From assembly GCA_003445895.1 (NCBI GenBank), contig DMCD01000241.1, positions 1 through 8,555 of the forward strand: 8,555 nt of DNA, in the 5' to 3' direction. Made by a program: the position numbers and the translations under genes. Under the pieces are notes generated by a model. The model was not told where the DNA came from, ran no database searches, and was given only the letters and a program-made list of their open reading frames with translations. Source of the DNA: Lachnoclostridium sp. Its GTDB lineage: Bacteria; Bacillota; Clostridia; Lachnospirales; Lachnospiraceae. Within the stretch, counting starts at the first letter, position 1; each line of letters opens with the position of its first letter. Positions 6,661 to 8,555 of the stretch are shown here, piece by piece.

Positions 6661-7602
6661 ATGAAGTGTCTCATTATTGATGAAGTATACGCTGGCATCA
6701 GCGAAGTACTCGGAAAGTACATGCAGATCGATACCAAGATCCTTCCGACCCAGGATGAGCTTGCTGCCATGATCCCGGACTATGATGTTCTCATCATGCG
6801 CGTGGACCCGAAGATCGACAAGCGGATTCTGGACGCTGCGAAGAACCTGAAGGTTATCGGCGTATGCTCCGTCGGTCTGAACCATATTGATCTTGAGACT
6901 GCCAAGGCAAACGGCGTACAGGTTTACAATGCACCGGGCATGAACGCCAACGCTGTTGCAGAGCTGACCATCTCCAAGCTGCTTGATATGTCCCGTCACG
7001 TTGTTCCGGCTCACATCGATGTTACCAAGAACCATGAGTGGGATAAGTATAAATTCGTTGGCCGCGAGCTGAGAGGCAAGACCCTCGGTATCATGGGCTT
7101 CGGCCGTATCGGACGCAGAGTCGGCGAGCTGGCACGCGCATTCAAGATGGATGTCGTTGCTTACGATCCGTATCTGAAGCAGGAAGACTTCGAGAAGGAG
7201 CACGCTAAGGGTCTCAGCACCGAAGAGCTTCTGAAGGTTTCCGACTATGTTACCATCCATGTTCCGCTGACTCCGGAGACCAAGGACCTTGTTTCCGCAA
7301 AGTCCATCGAGTACATGAAGGATGACTGCATCGTTCTCAACATGAGCCGCGGCGGCATCGTTAACGAGAAGGATATGTACGAGGCTCTGAAGGCTGGAAA
7401 GATCGGCGGCTATGCTACCGACGTTATGGAGAACGAGCTTGCAGGCGGCGGCCTTACCGGCAACGACACCTTCGCATCCCCGCTGTTCGAGTGCGACAAC
7501 TTCCTTGTTTCCCCGCACCTGGGCGCACAGTCCGTTGACGCTTCCCGCGACATCGGTATCTACATCACCGCAAAGGTAAGAGAGGCTCTGAACCTTCAGT
7601 AA
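6661..7602 (+). CDS. NAD-dependent D-2-hydroxyacid dehydrogenase, phosphoglycerate dehydrogenase-like
   Basis: Cytoplasmic oxidoreductase that interconverts a D-2-hydroxyacid and its 2-keto acid with NAD(H). The 313 residues match single-domain-set members of the family (about 310-330) without the regulatory ACT domain of long SerA forms. The split substrate domain (1-100 and the C-terminal end) brackets a Rossmann domain with G146-F-G-R-I-G151 and acidic D169 at the end of beta-2, which favours NAD over NADP. The catalytic set is present: R230 in NMSRGG, E257 in DVMENE and H286 in SPHLGA. The region around 91-105 (NAPGMNANAVAELTI) resembles phosphoglycerate dehydrogenases more than D-lactate dehydrogenases. 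The true substrate is not readable, and no serine-pathway partner is next to it. It appears monocistronic, flanked by its own promoter and terminator. Val codons are GTT in 18 of 27 cases, unlike the neighbours, suggesting high expression. Confidence 0.93.
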   Translation: MKCLIIDEVYAGISEVLGKYMQIDTKILPTQDELAAMIPDYDVLIMRVDPKIDKRILDAAKNLKVIGVCSVGLNHIDLETAKANGVQVYNAPGMNANAVAELTISKLLDMSRHVVPAHIDVTKNHEWDKYKFVGRELRGKTLGIMGFGRIGRRVGELARAFKMDVVAYDPYLKQEDFEKEHAKGLSTEELLKVSDYVTIHVPLTPETKDLVSAKSIEYMKDDCIVLNMSRGGIVNEKDMYEALKAGKIGGYATDVMENELAGGGLTGNDTFASPLFECDNFLVSPHLGAQSVDASRDIGIYITAKVREALNLQ

Positions 7603-7619
7603 TCTGAAGCACCTTTTTT
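7594..7619 (+). terminator. Possible weak terminator overlapping the dehydrogenase stop codon
   Basis: CTTCAG (7594-7599) and CTGAAG (7604-7609) form a 6-bp stem with a loop holding the TAA stop; six T's follow after CACC (7614-7619). The stem is short and a terminating ribosome would cover it, so it is at best an auxiliary site ahead of the stronger one at 7640. Confidence 0.3.
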
Positions 7620-7639
7620 GTTGAAAATCCATGAAATAC

Positions 7640-7676
7640 ATCCCCCGCACCATAACGGTGCGGGGGATTTGTTTTT
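7640..7676 (+). terminator. Intrinsic terminator of the dehydrogenase gene
   Basis: A perfect 12-bp stem, ATCCCCCGCACC (7640-7651) with GGTGCGGGGGAT (7657-7668), encloses a 5-nt loop and is followed by TTGTTTTT. This is a textbook Rho-independent terminator in the plus direction. On the minus strand the hairpin is followed by TGTATTTC, so it would serve the converging recombinase gene poorly. Confidence 0.93.
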
Positions 7677-7707
7677 CACAGCATTCTTATCATCACGGTC
7701 CCTGCCG

Positions 7708-8555
7708 TTAAATCAGCCCCATCCGCTCCAGTGTCTCTTCCTCCGCCTGCACCGTCTCCAGAGTATACCGTCTCGTTGTCTCGACATTGGAATGCCCCAG
7801 AAGATCCGCCAGATGGGCAATATCCCGGTTGATATCATAGTAGGAACGGGCAAACAGGTGACGGAAATTGTGAGGATATACCTTCTGTTCCTCCACCCCT
7901 GCCCTGCGGGCAAGCCGTTTCAGCATATACCAGATATTTACTCTGTCCGGAACCTGTCCGCCGAATGTCAGAAATACCGGTCCCTGGCTTATCCCGTTAT
8001 CTGCGCAGTAGGAAAGCAGTTCTTTCCGCAGCTTCCTTGGCAGATATACCTGGCGCCGCTTTCCTTTGTTGTAGATCTCCAGTTTTCCCTCCCGGACATG
8101 CTCCACCGTCACGGAAGTCAGTTCCTGCACCCGGATTCCGGTACAGGCCAGAGTCTGCATCAGAAGCTTCAGACGTATCCTGCCGGTTCTTTCCGCTGTC
8201 TCCACCAGAAGAAGATACTCTTCCTTCGTCAGCTCCTCCTCTTTCCGAAAGTACTGCCGCTGTGTCCGGCAGGTTTTGATGCACATCTGCTGCATGCCGC
8301 AGAACCGCAGAAACCGGTTTACCGGGGCCAGCATGGAATTCACGCTGGAAATCCTGTAATGATCCATCAGGTCCTGCTTGTACGCAATTGTCAGTTCCTT
8401 CGTAATCTTCCCGGTCTCTGCACCATTCTGCGAAAGCCAGCGGCAGAACTGCCTCACGTCATGCATATACTTCCGGATGGTGGTGCTGCTTTTCTCTTCC
8501 CGGGTAAGTTCCTTCTCAAACTGCCGGATTTTTTTCTCCCAGAAATTCTCTCCGC
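7708..8555 (-). CDS. Tyrosine recombinase/integrase (5' end beyond window)
   Basis: Site-specific recombinase of the XerC/D and phage-integrase family, which cuts and rejoins DNA through a covalent tyrosine intermediate. The frame is open from the right edge to the TAA at 7708-7710, 282 codons of which 281 are complete residues. An internal ATG at 8466 is not the start: the 29 residues before it include EEKSSTTIRKYMHDVRQFCRWL-like core-binding sequence typical of the N-terminal SAM-like domain, and no ATG, GTG or TTG occurs among them, so the start lies outside. Counting from the Met at 8466, the catalytic residues are R112 (TGIRVQEL), K134 (NKGK), H199 and R202 (HNFRHLF), H225 (LLGHSN) and Y234 (RRYT), all intact. 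Whether it is an integrase, a chromosome-dimer resolvase or an invertase cannot be decided here; no attachment site was found. It converges on the dehydrogenase. Confidence 0.94.
   Translation of the reverse strand, partial: GENFWEKKIRQFEKELTREEKSSTTIRKYMHDVRQFCRWLSQNGAETGKITKELTIAYKQDLMDHYRISSVNSMLAPVNRFLRFCGMQQMCIKTCRTQRQYFRKEEELTKEEYLLLVETAERTGRIRLKLLMQTLACTGIRVQELTSVTVEHVREGKLEIYNKGKRRQVYLPRKLRKELLSYCADNGISQGPVFLTFGGQVPDRVNIWYMLKRLARRAGVEEQKVYPHNFRHLFARSYYDINRDIAHLADLLGHSNVETTRRYTLETVQAEEETLERMGLI

Noticed and set aside
6631..7653. Minus-strand ORF of 340 codons covering the whole dehydrogenase gene
   Set aside because: It is longer than the real gene only because the biased codon use of the dehydrogenase avoids reverse-strand stops; the plus-strand protein has all catalytic motifs, a promoter, a ribosome binding site and a terminator.
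7708..8466. Start of the recombinase at the ATG at 8466
   Set aside because: The frame stays open to the window edge and the upstream 29 codons encode typical core-binding domain sequence, so the true start is further right.

Overview
The window looks like chromosomal DNA of a moderately GC-rich anaerobic Firmicute, most likely a Lachnospiraceae / Clostridium cluster XIVa gut bacterium. This placement is inferred from GGAGG-type ribosome binding sites, sigma-A-like promoters in AT-rich gaps, a VanR-like response regulator and a Ppx/GppA-HD protein next to ppk1. It has not been confirmed by a search. No rRNA, tRNA, CRISPR array or insertion sequence is visible.

Layout. (1) Positions 1-5210, all on the minus strand, form a compact operon read right to left: a PlsC-type acyltransferase, a Ppx/GppA-family phosphatase with an HD domain, polyphosphate kinase 1, and a VanR/OmpR-type response regulator cut off by the left edge. 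Gaps are 20, 19 and 39 nt. A near-consensus promoter (5271-5299) lies upstream, and a 16-bp inverted repeat sits inside its spacer. (2) Positions 5343-6437, also minus strand, carry two genes of unknown function: a 77-residue protein and a 256-residue protein with a C-terminal membrane anchor. (3) Positions 6579-7676, plus strand, are a self-contained unit: strong promoter, ribosome binding site, a D-2-hydroxyacid dehydrogenase with highly biased codon use, and an intrinsic terminator with a 12-bp perfect stem. (4) From 7708 to the right edge, minus strand, is a tyrosine recombinase whose reading frame continues past the window.

How the genes work together. Ppk1 makes polyphosphate from ATP, and a Ppx/GppA protein would be expected to hydrolyse polyphosphate or (p)ppGpp. 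The first gene probably makes phosphatidic acid, and the last one in view is a signalling output protein. The operon therefore joins phosphate storage, a possible alarmone or polyphosphate phosphatase, membrane lipid synthesis and a two-component regulator. The dehydrogenase appears to be an independent, highly expressed metabolic gene. The recombinase may mark the edge of an accessory region to the right, but nothing in view proves this.

The points most worth a second look are the polyphosphate/two-component gene association, the palindrome inside its promoter, the altered phosphate-binding motifs of the Ppx-like protein, and the membrane-anchored protein that lacks a signal peptide. I see no clear evidence of a wholly new system.
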